From: Terana coerulea
Lineage: Eukaryota > Basidiomycota > Agaricomycetes > Polyporales > Phanerochaetaceae
Direction of reading: 5' to 3'
Length of the DNA: 11,385 nt
Assembly (NCBI GenBank): GCA_024811115.1
Contig: JAKOGH010001068.1
Location: 1 to 11,385, forward strand
Part shown: piece after piece, positions 1 to 7,245 of the stretch
Layout: each line of letters starts with the position of its first letter
How positions within the stretch are numbered: the stretch's first letter is position 1
Notes under the pieces: generated by a model
What the model was told of the DNA's origin: nothing
The model's input: the letters and a program-made list of their open reading frames with translations, nothing else
Database searches by the model: none
Program-made: the position numbers and the translations under genes

Positions 1-1685
1 ATTCAGCCCTTCTCTCAGTCGTTGGACATGTATGGAGAGCCAGATCGAAGGTTAGTTATGTTTTCGTTCTTTTCCATTTATATTGTGCTGTCGTCCTGAC
101 ACGAGAATGCAGTGCGGCATATTCACTTTCTGGACAAGTTAATATATCCCTGTCCTCGTCAGGCTCCTTCTTCGACCGCAAGCGTGCGGTTCATCTCCTC
201 CTCCAGTCACTGGTCCTCACTTTCGAGGGTCAGTCGGAGCTCGTTAGCGAGACACAGGATACTCCGGTTTGCGGTTATGCTCGGTTACGCAAGAGCTAGT
301 ACAGGGGACTGTGTGGAGCTTAGTAGTGAGGGTCAGCAGGAAGCTGTGAATGAGTGTACGTGGAGTGTCGTCTTCAATCTCAATATTCCTGGCTGGTTAC
401 CCGAGAGCACTCCCTTCGGCGACCCCGACGGCGGCACAAGCTATGCGCTTTACGCTTCCGCAACGATTCACAACCTCGAAGGTAGCCCATCGCGATCCTG
501 GCTCTCCTCCTTGTGCCTCCCATTCCAATCACAATCTCGCATCGTCAAAGCGGCACGGGTTGTCGTTCCAGTAAACCGCTACATCACACCCTCGTCATAC
601 GCATCCGGCTCCAATTCCCCTTTCCCATCGTCGCATTACGAAGTAGCTGCTCACTCTGAGGACATACGTGAAGACAACCGTTTCCCCGGGATGTACTGTC
701 GAAGATCCGGGTGCAAACCTCTATTCCAGATTGCGTTGCGGCGGACGACGAACAACTACCATTTTCCGTCCGGTTGCGCACAAACGGCCTTCCTGAGGCT
801 GAATGCAAACGTCTGCGTGTCACAGATTTCTTCATTGACGTAGAGCAGACTGAGCGATACCGGTGCGTGTTGTTATTGAGTCGATTTGTCTCTGGCGCTA
901 ACACCTCTTGTCTTTAGCACCAACCCGTCGACAACATATATGAAGCATTTCCCGTTACCCCCAAAGATCAGCAGCCGCCAAGACAACCTCTTTTGAGGCC
1001 TCATCCGCACCATTCTCTGCACAGTCTTGGCCTTACAACGCCGCCAGCGCAGAACAACATCCTCTCGCGCTCTTTCTCCCTTCTTCCGCCGGACGCTTCA
1101 GGGCATTATCTCATTGCTGGAGACGGATACATTTTTTCACAAGACGCAGACGCGGACCTGGACAGCACCTGGTTCTCCCTTTCAACCCATGTCCCGATAG
1201 CGTCTACTCGACCGGAGGCGTCTGCGGACACGCCCTGGAAGGCGAGCCGCATGGTCCGAACAACCAACATGTCGCCTTTCCTCTCCGTTAGCCACCGGAT
1301 GTTTGTGACGCTCTTGTGCACGTACGATATTGGAGAAGGCGAGAATCCTGAACGTGTAACAGAGCGCCTGCAATTCCACGTACCTCTCAGGTTTATCAAG
1401 ACACCGCCACTCCCGCCTACCGCCCGCTCACCGTCGCCGACGTCAACCCTCGTAGGGCATGCTCGTTCGCTCAGCGAGCTCTCCGGTGAAACGGTCGCCA
1501 GTATGCTGGAGTTACCCCTCCCAAGCGCACCATACGCCGCCAGCCTCCCGCCTTATTCCCATCTATTCTACGCCAACGGTGACCGCAAGATCGATTACTC
1601 TATTCCTCTGCCGCTGTATACTCCACGTGCTGGTTCGGGCGAGGAGTCGATGAACGAACCCCTTCTGCAAGACTGCGAAGCGTAA
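1..1685 (+). CDS. Arrestin-like adaptor protein, 5' partial, reading frame interrupted
   Basis: This is the 3' part of a gene whose start lies left of the window. Best exon model is 1-50, 163-862 and 918-1685 (stop TAA 1683-1685), with introns 51-162 and 863-917; the second has a clear GCTAAC branch site near 897. The protein reads like a beta-rich fungal arrestin-like adaptor: a first lobe with the motifs SFFDRKR, LTFEG, CTWSVVFNLNIPGWLP and NRYITP, a second lobe with LSKIRVQTSIPD, LRTNGLPEAECKRLRV and DVEQTERYR, then LSRSFSLLPPD and a C-terminal KIDYSIPLPLY. The assignment rests on recalled family pattern, not on a search. Such adaptors usually link membrane cargo to ubiquitin ligases. The conserved blocks sit in three different frames, with apparent one-base breaks near 294, at 684-687 and at 958-965. 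An alternative donor at 867 would remove the last break. Indel errors or a decaying gene are both possible. Confidence 0.55.
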
Positions 1686-2047
1686 CGGATATCATACCTC
1701 ACTCAGGAGGCTGTCTCACTCCTCTGTCAGTGTCAAGAGCAGTGTTTATGCTGTTCATAAGGCAATTCCATCCTAGGTCATCTTCATAGGTTTTCCTACT
1801 CCTTGTAAGGGAACTTCCACGTCACTATTAAACCTCGGATGCCCAGACCCTTTCTTCGACTATTCTCGCGTTTTACTTTTCGTTCATCATTGCGAGGCTA
1901 TCTATCTCTTCGCTGTTCCGTAAATTATATTTTTGTTGTTTTGCATAAGCTTGTGTATATCTAGCTGCATACATGTTTACCAACTCGCATCTTCCTCATA
2001 CTTTCTCGCTCAGTGTGTTCGGACCGAGCATCCGTGAGTCCTAATTT
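1686..2047. other. Intergenic: 3' region of the arrestin-like gene
   Basis: No gene is seen in these 360 bases. The stretch is rich in T and C, with a TAAATTATATTTTTG segment near 1921 that could belong to the 3' end of the upstream transcript. No canonical AATAAA was found. The region ends at the left target duplication of the transposon. Confidence 0.5.
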
Positions 2048-2055
2048 GGTGAAGG
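2048..2055. repeat. Left target-site duplication GGTGAAGG
   Basis: This 8-bp sequence is identical to 2693-2700 and directly abuts the left terminal inverted repeat. Confidence 0.88.
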
Positions 2056-2085
2056 AGGACCCCGAATATGGGTCTGGATGCCTGT
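2056..2085 (+). repeat. Left terminal inverted repeat
   Basis: It begins AGGACCCCGAATATGG and ends GGATGCCTGT. It is the reverse complement of 2662-2692 apart from one missing C in the C-run at 2060-2063. Confidence 0.9.
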
Positions 2086-2092
2086 GGTCCGA

Positions 2093-2610
2093 ACGGACAA
2101 AATTTTGGATTTTGACCCCCTATGCCTGATTTTTGGCGGACAAAATGGCCCAAATTTGGCCGAAGGCCTGTTGGTTGCACGGACGTCCGGTGAACCGCGT
2201 ACGGATGCCTGTTGTAGCACGGACAGCTTGAGCGACTTGAGAGCTACGCTCAACGCATTGTACATGTTGTGGTGGTGTTGTGGTACGGCGTCCTATGGAA
2301 ATAAGTTAGGTGGTCGGATGTTCGACTCTCTTATGTGGATTTTTCGGCATTAATTTATGGTCCTCATTTTTTTGGCGACTACTCATTCTCGTGACGGACA
2401 GAAAATGGGCACATACCAATGTAAATTCTCTCTCCTACTCATGCTTGCAGAACAAACTATGATATATAAAGACGTCGGAGCGAAAAATGGTGAAAACGTC
2501 ATTTTGGAAGGCCTGTGGGCCCAAAACGGACAAATTTGAGAAAATCTGATCCCTGTTGCAAGAACGGACAAACATGGCCGTAGGCCCCGCGGACTGTTGT
2601 GAAACGGACA
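2093..2610 (+). repeat. Interspersed ACGGACA direct repeats inside the transposon
   Basis: The heptamer ACGGACA occurs exactly at 2093, 2219, 2394, 2526, 2564 and 2604, with near copies at 2136 (GCGGACA) and 2179 (ACGGACG). All are on the plus strand. The terminal-repeat segment GGATGCCTGT (2076-2085) also recurs internally at 2203-2212. Short subterminal repeats of this kind are known transposase-binding sites in hAT-type elements; a binding role here is inference. Confidence 0.6.
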
Positions 2611-2661
2611 TTTGGGGCACAGTTTGCGTTGACATTTTGGCCTAAATTTGGTCCCCAGCCA

Positions 2662-2692
2662 ACAGGCATCCAGACCCATATTCGGGGGTCCT
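2662..2692 (-). repeat. Right terminal inverted repeat
   Basis: It begins ACAGGCATCC and ends GGGGGTCCT, and it is the reverse complement of the left repeat with one extra base in the C/G run. Homology appears to stop just inside, where the subterminal sequences differ. Confidence 0.9.
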
Positions 2693-2700
2693 GGTGAAGG
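2693..2700. repeat. Right target-site duplication GGTGAAGG
   Basis: This is the second copy of the 8-bp duplication and directly abuts the right terminal inverted repeat. Confidence 0.88.
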
Positions 2701-3034
2701 TCGCGGACGAAGCCGTCGGCATCTTCCGATGTTGTTGGGTCACCGCGCCCGTCGACGACGCTTGCTCTGCCTCCGCCATCGCCATCCTTGACGACGCGCT
2801 TTCTCCGTGCTCTTCATATCCAGCTCATCGTCCCCACGACATCTAGCAGGTAAGTGGCAGCAATGGCGGCGCGGTCCCCCTTCCCTCTCGCATCCCCCAC
2901 CTCACCGTCCACGCTCCCCGTTCCAGAACCCGACACTACCCACCTCCGCAACCTTTCCCCAAATCGCTCCATCCTGTGAACCGTGCTGACAGGACAGGGC
3001 CCGTCGGAACTGCTGAAAACTGAAATAACCCACC
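2701..3034 (+). promoter_or_regulatory. Promoter and 5' UTR region of the KH gene
   Basis: No gene is called in these 334 bases. The stretch is rich in C and T pyrimidine tracts, as is common near fungal transcription starts, and lies directly downstream of the transposon. It contains a probable 5' UTR intron at 2850-2997, and the start codon follows in the context CACCATGC. A frame open for about 50 codons from 2694 is judged to be chance. The transcription start cannot be placed from sequence alone. Confidence 0.45.
2850..2997 (+). other. Probable 5' UTR intron of the KH gene
   Basis: A strong donor (GCAG|GTAAGT) at 2850 is followed by a branch-like CTGAC at 2986-2990 and an acceptor ending ACAG at 2997. 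The intron ends 37 bases before the start codon. At 148 nt it would be longer than the coding introns of this window. An acceptor at 2992 is possible but very close to the branch site. Confidence 0.5.
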
Positions 3035-4435
3035 ATGCCAGAAGCCGACGCTACCCGCAAGCGTTCTCGCTCACCCTCAGACGCTGACCAGCCCAAGCAC
3101 AAGCGAGCCAACACAGGCGCTACGTCGGATGAAGCGCAGACAAGAACTTCCCATAGCTCTGTTTCTGCTGGTCCACGAAGCGAGTCACGCATGGACGCAG
3201 TTGCAAACGTAGACGACACCGCAGCATCCACCCCGTCGCCCACTGCGAAGGCTGCCGCAGCAGCCAGCGGTGATGCATCTGCTGAAGCTGAAGCTGCTGG
3301 CGAGTCAACCTCTGCGATCACCTCTGGTGCACCCAGTACCTCTGCCTCGTCCTCTGGTGCCCCCTCCGCAAGCATCCACATGCGTTGCTTGATTGTTACT
3401 CAAGACGCTTCAATCATCATTGGAAAAGGTGGCTCGCACGTCAATGAGATCCGAGAGAAGAGCGGGGCACGAGTCATGGTGTCCGAGAGCATTCCTGGCA
3501 ACCCCGAGCGGATTTTGAACGTAAACGGACCTCTGGATGCTGTCTCTAAGGTTTGTCTCCGCACATTTTTGTCGGAAGGAATTCTAAGTGCATATATGCA
3601 GGCATTTGGCCTCATCGTACGTCGCATTAACGACGAGCCCTTCGACAAGCCTTCAGTCCCTGGCAGTCGGGCTGTGACCATCAAGTTTATGATCCCCAAC
3701 TCGCGGATGGGCTCAGTCATAGGCAAGGGCGGTACGAAGATCAAGGAGATTCAAGACGCCAGTGGGGCGCGTCTGAACGCGAGTGAAGGCATGCTTCCAG
3801 GTTCGACCGAGGTACGGCATGCATGTATCCATTTCATTTACTTGGACTCACGTATGACTCTTGTTCACCTTCTAGCGCGTGCTCAGCGTCTCCGGCGTCG
3901 CTGATGCCATCCATATCGCGACTTACTACATCGGCAACATCCTCATTGAAGCTAATGAGAGGATGCCGTCCTCGAGTAACTCGACCTACCGACCGTCAAC
4001 CGTCGCCCGGCGGCCGCAGAACGGAGGGTCGTCGTACGTCCCGGGCTATTCGGCCTACCAGCCGCCTGCGCACTCGCAGCACAGCAACCCGCCGGCGCAG
4101 CTGCAGACGCAGCAGATCTACATCCCGAACGACCTCGTCGGGTGTATCATCGGCAAGGGAGGTGCTAAGATTAACGAGATTCGCCACATGAGTGCCAGCC
4201 AGATAAAGATCATGGAGCCAGGCGCAGTCGGCGTTGGCGTAAACGGTGCGCCTGCGCCGAGCGAGGGCGAACGGCTGGTAGTCATCACTGGGCAGCCAAC
4301 GAACATCCAGATGGCCGTTCAGCTTCTGTACCATGTATGTGTATGCCCTTTTGCGCTACATGACTTGCTTGCTCACACCGCCAACAGCGGCTGGAGCAGG
4401 AAAAGCAGAAGCAGCTCCGCCCGGGTTCGAACTAG
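3035..4435 (+). CDS. Three-KH-domain RNA-binding protein (PCBP/hnRNP K family)
   Basis: Exons are 3035-3550, 3602-3811, 3876-4334 and 4388-4435, giving 410 residues in an unbroken frame; the introns are 51, 64 and 53 nt. The N-terminal ~110 residues are low-complexity Ser/Ala/Thr and open with a bipartite basic stretch (KRSRSP...KHKR, residues 9-24) that looks like a nuclear signal. Three KH domains follow, each with an intact GKGG loop that contacts RNA: KH1 about 114-182 (loop 130-133), KH2 about 195-265 (213-216) and KH3 about 321-396 (335-338). The KH2-KH3 linker (265-320) is Ser/Pro/Tyr/Gln-rich. This layout matches human PCBP and hnRNP K, budding yeast Hek2/Pbp2 and fission yeast Rnc1, which bind C-rich or specific mRNAs and affect their stability, localisation or translation. 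The exact orthologue and its RNA targets cannot be told from sequence. Confidence 0.93.
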
Positions 4436-4735
4436 TGGAGCTAAAGTCTTGCAAGGTATGCGTAGGTTGCTTTGTGCTTTGTACTCGTCAATTTGCAGTT
4501 TTAGTACGCTTGCTGTGCCCTGGTCTTCCTCGCTGAGGGCAGATATTCATTATGCTATGCAATCCGCCTTAGTATGTTAGCCTTGGTGGTCAATGGATGG
4601 TTCTTCGGGTTGGTGCGCGCAAGAATACATCTGAACGTGGATGGAAACAACAGTGATACAAAGGTATTAGTACAATGTGTACGGTGTGCAGACAGATTGA
4701 GAATGCTATAGGTCCATTTAATAATTAGGTTAAGT
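4436..4735. other. Convergent 3' regions of the KH and RING genes
   Basis: These 300 bases separate two convergent stop codons and must hold both transcript ends. No gene is seen. A 43-nt segment at 4456-4498 starts GTATGC and ends TTTGCAG, so it could be a small intron in the KH 3' UTR. This is weak, because most coding introns here are longer. AT-rich sequence around 4715-4735 may contain the RING gene's terminator region. Confidence 0.4.
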
Positions 4736-5826
4736 TCATATGACCATCAACGAGTCATCTTCATCAGGCGGAGAACTGCCAGCTGCGGCTCTCCTTTTCG
4801 CTGCCTCAACCTCCTGCTTGAGAGCGTGATACTATTATTCTTTTTAGCGGCATACAGGAAGCGGAGGCATACAGGGCTGACCTTTTTCTTGTATCGCAAC
4901 TCAGTCTTCCGGGATCGGCTCAGGTCGTCCTTCAGACCCTGCACTTCGCCGTCACGCTCCTCAAGCTTCCTGCGAGCGATCCATACGGCTGACCGGAGGT
5001 CGGAAATCGTATTTTGCAGGTCCTCCTCTCTGTGTTCGTGCTCGATCTGCGCGCGAAGCCCTGCTTCCTCCGCGAGGAGATTCTCGCGATAGAGTTCTTG
5101 TATGTCATGGTCCATCTTCTCGCGAAGCTGCGCTACTTCCCTTGCCGACTCAGTGGCACTGAGCTTGGGCCGGGCCTGTTCTGCAGCGTGTGCCCGCTCT
5201 TTTCTGCGCAGAAGCTGTGGAGAATGTCAGCAAATGTAAGAGGTAGTAGTAGTTTCGAGACTTACCGCGTGCACGTCAGAGATGACACTGCGTATGTTCT
5301 TCAGTACATTCTGCATGCCTTCTGGGTAAGATTCTGAGTTACTGCAGAATGTGAGATAGCACGCACCATGAGACCAGCTTCGTGATCTCCCTCCGAGACT
5401 TCATTCACGAATAGCTCAGCTCTGAAATGAAAGCAGTCAGAGCGATAGAGGGAAATATACTGAGGATACGTACTCTGACAATGTAGCGGCCAGTGTAGCA
5501 TCTTCCCCATGCTCGTCCAAATCTGCCAGTGCAGCAGTGCAGCTGTCGAGCACCTCAGAGCCCGAGGTGCTTGCGCTTCTTCGTCCCTCTTCTCCTCGCG
5601 AAGCAAGTCCACTCCTAGGCTGAGAGGGCCCCGCAGCAGACACCCAAAGCTTGACGATATGTTCCCGGGTGTACTCCTTGCGACATACGCTACATGGCTT
5701 CGGGGCTTCCCCCGAATGGAACCAGAAAGACGCACAGTCAAGGCAGTAAAGGTGGCCGCAGGGCATTGCCACGGGCTGTATACTGACGGTGAGCGGCTCA
5801 AAGCATATCGGACACTCTGCTTGCAT
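4736..5826 (-). CDS. RING finger (C3HC4) coiled-coil protein, probable E3 ubiquitin ligase
   Basis: Exons on the minus strand are 5826-5474, 5421-5367, 5310-5266, 5214-4882 and 4816-4736, giving about 288 residues with no frame break. A RING finger starts almost at the first residue: Cys5-x2-Cys8-x14-Cys23-x-His25-x2-Cys28-x2-Cys31-x13-Cys45-x2-Cys48. All eight zinc ligands are present, so it should bind two zinc ions and recruit an E2 enzyme. A Ser-rich linker (about 65-95) follows, then a long Glu/Lys/Arg-rich helix (about 152-275) that looks like a coiled coil for dimerisation. The tail is acidic (DEDDSLMVI). The junction of exons 2 and 3 is chosen because it is the only GT-AG pair with a strong donor that keeps frame; the last acceptor may be 4817 or 4814, a one-codon difference. 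The substrate is unknown and I do not recognise a named family. Confidence 0.85.
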
Positions 5827-6103
5827 CTTCGTCGTCCGTCGTAGTCGACGTCGTCAACAGTGACCCGGCGTGTGTGAGGGAAACAGAAACGAAACGGTTG
5901 TGTGCAAAGTAGACAGTACTAGTCTGCAAGAGCAGCCTCAGTCAGTGGCGGGGTTACTGTGGCGCCGGTTTAGACACGATCGAGATCTACGCCACGTGTG
6001 CTGCCGAAAAGTAGTGGGCGCTTGTAGCTTCAGAGCTGCCGCAACTTCGCTGGGCTCTGGCTCTTTCTCAACCTCATTCACTTTCCTTTCACGTCCACAC
6101 TAA
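5827..6103. promoter_or_regulatory. Divergent promoter shared by the RING gene and BRX1
   Basis: Only 277 bases separate the two start codons, so both promoters lie here. A palindromic E-box CACGTG is at 5993-5998; it is the core recognised by bHLH factors such as Cbf1 or Pho4 in yeast. A pyrimidine-rich run (6060-6100) immediately precedes the BRX1 ATG, as expected near a transcription start. No PAC-like GATGAG element was seen. Use of the E-box is inference. Confidence 0.5.
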
Positions 6104-7117
6104 ATGGCCTCGGTCATCAAGGCTCAGGAAAAGAATGCGCGGAAGGCAGATTCGAAGGGGAAGCGGAAAGCAGAAGCGATGGATGTGGAGGACGAGCCGA
6201 CACAGAAAAGGCCAAGAAATAAGCAGAGAGTCCTGCTTTTGTCGTCGAGAGGAATTACACACCGCATGCGGCATCTCATGAGCGACATTGAAGCTCTTTT
6301 GCCGCATGTGAAGAAGGGTGAGATACGTGATTAGCGGTGTGTCAAGAGACAGATTTAAATGTGCCGCATAGACTCAAAATTGGACTCCAAGAACCACCTA
6401 AATCTCCTCCCCGAACTCGCTGATCTCAATAACTGCAACAATGCGCTTTACTTCGAGGCGCGCAGACACGAAGACCTGTACCTTTGGGCGGCCAAGACAC
6501 CAAACGGGCCCAGTATCAAAATGCATGTGCAGAACGTTCATACGATGGACGAACTCAAGATGACCGGGAACTGCCTCAAGGGCAGCCGGGGGCTGCTGAG
6601 CTTCGACAAAGCGTTCCAGGACACTGAATGGGGCCGACTCACTAAGGAGGTTCTTCACACATGTAAGTCATCACATCTCGGTCTCATGTTGGCACGTCGC
6701 TGCAACTCCCGTGCATCTCTGCAGATATTCGGTGTCCCGCAGTCAGCACGAAAAGCCAAGCCGTTCATCGACCACATCCTCACTTTCTCCCTACTCGACG
6801 ACAAGATCTGGTTCAGGAACTACCAAATCGTCGAGAAGGACCCGCTGCAGCCGAACGGCCCGCCGACCATGAGCCTCGTCGAGATTGGGCCCCGTTTCGT
6901 GCTCACGCCTATCCGCATTTTCGAGGGCGCGTTCGGTGGCGCGACCGTGTACGCTAACCCTGAGTTTGTCTCGCCCGCCGCCGTGCGCTCGGCTATGAAA
7001 CGTGAGAAGGGCTCGCGGTACGGGCAGAGGAAGGACGCGGAGGAGGAGCAGGCGCAGCGCAAGGAGCGTAGGAAGCTGCCGGAGGACGAGTTGGCGGTGT
7101 CCAAGATTTTCGCGTAA
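6104..7117 (+). CDS. BRX1: Ribosome biogenesis protein BRX1 (Brix domain), one-base discrepancy at intron 2
   Basis: BRX1 is a nucleolar factor needed for assembly of the large ribosomal subunit, and it is essential in yeast. Exons are 6104-6317, 6372-6662 and 6725-7117, giving about 298 residues, close to yeast Brx1 (about 290). The N-terminus is basic with a nuclear signal (KRPRNK, 35-40). The Brix domain spans about 41-245, with LLLSSRGITHRMRHLM (44-59), DSKLD, NLLPELADLNNCNN, KMTGNCLKGSRGLLSFD, PFIDHILTFSLLDDKIWFRNYQI and GPRFVLTPIRIFEG. The tail is Arg/Lys/Glu-rich. Intron 1 (54 nt) joins cleanly. Intron 2 has a perfect donor GTAAGT at 6663 and acceptor CTGCAG ending 6724, but removing these 62 nt leaves one base too many, while 63 are needed to join LHT to IFGVP. 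A one-base insertion in the sequence near 6661-6663 is the simplest reading. Confidence 0.93.
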
Positions 7118-7245
7118 TCTCGGCGACGATGCTGTGCCTTATAGTTCCTAATGGATATATTTCCATGTTCCATCCTTGCGAAGATTACACTGGTATACAA
7201 GGTGAGGGTATTACATGTTGAATGTACACCTCTGATATCTTCCTG
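7118..7245. other. Convergent 3' regions of BRX1 and the adenosine deaminase gene
   Basis: Just 128 bases lie between the two convergent stop codons, so the two 3' UTRs very probably overlap. No other feature is seen. Confidence 0.5.

Larger units (their letters stand above)
2056..2692. mobile_element. Non-autonomous DNA transposon (MITE-like), 637 bp
   Basis: The element has terminal inverted repeats of 30 bp (2056-2085) and 31 bp (2662-2692). They match throughout except for one C in a C-run (four on the left, five on the right). A perfect 8-bp direct duplication, GGTGAAGG, flanks both ends (2048-2055 and 2693-2700). This is seen directly and marks a cut-and-paste insertion. The interior has no convincing transposase: all frames are short and lack recognisable motifs, so it would need an enzyme supplied in trans. 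An 8-bp duplication is typical of the hAT superfamily. It is also reported for KDZ (Kyakuja-Dileera-Zisupton) elements, which are common in agaricomycetes. The ends (AGGACCCC...) do not show the usual hAT CAGRG start, so the superfamily is left open. The element sits between the arrestin-like gene and the promoter of the KH gene. Confidence 0.88.

Noticed and set aside
2078..2679. Short open frames on both strands inside the transposon.
   Set aside because: They are 60-98 codons, have no transposase or zinc-finger motifs, and include the terminal repeats, so they look like chance frames.
2694..2850. Frame open for about 50 codons between the transposon and the KH gene.
   Set aside because: GC-rich sequence gives such frames by chance; it has no recognisable motif and lies in the likely 5' UTR.
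3238..3370. GC-rich alanine/serine repeats that look like a microsatellite.
   Set aside because: The codons vary and the frame is intact, so this is disordered low-complexity protein rather than a DNA repeat array.
2902..3381. 159-codon minus-strand frame opposite the KH N-terminus.
   Set aside because: It is a mirror of an Ala/Ser-rich low-complexity coding region, which leaves the opposite strand open.
4415..4445. GGTTCGAAC at 4424-4432 resembles the B box of a tRNA gene.
   Set aside because: No matching A box, cloverleaf or acceptor stem was found upstream. The sequence is the coding end of the KH gene (ProGlySerAsn-stop).
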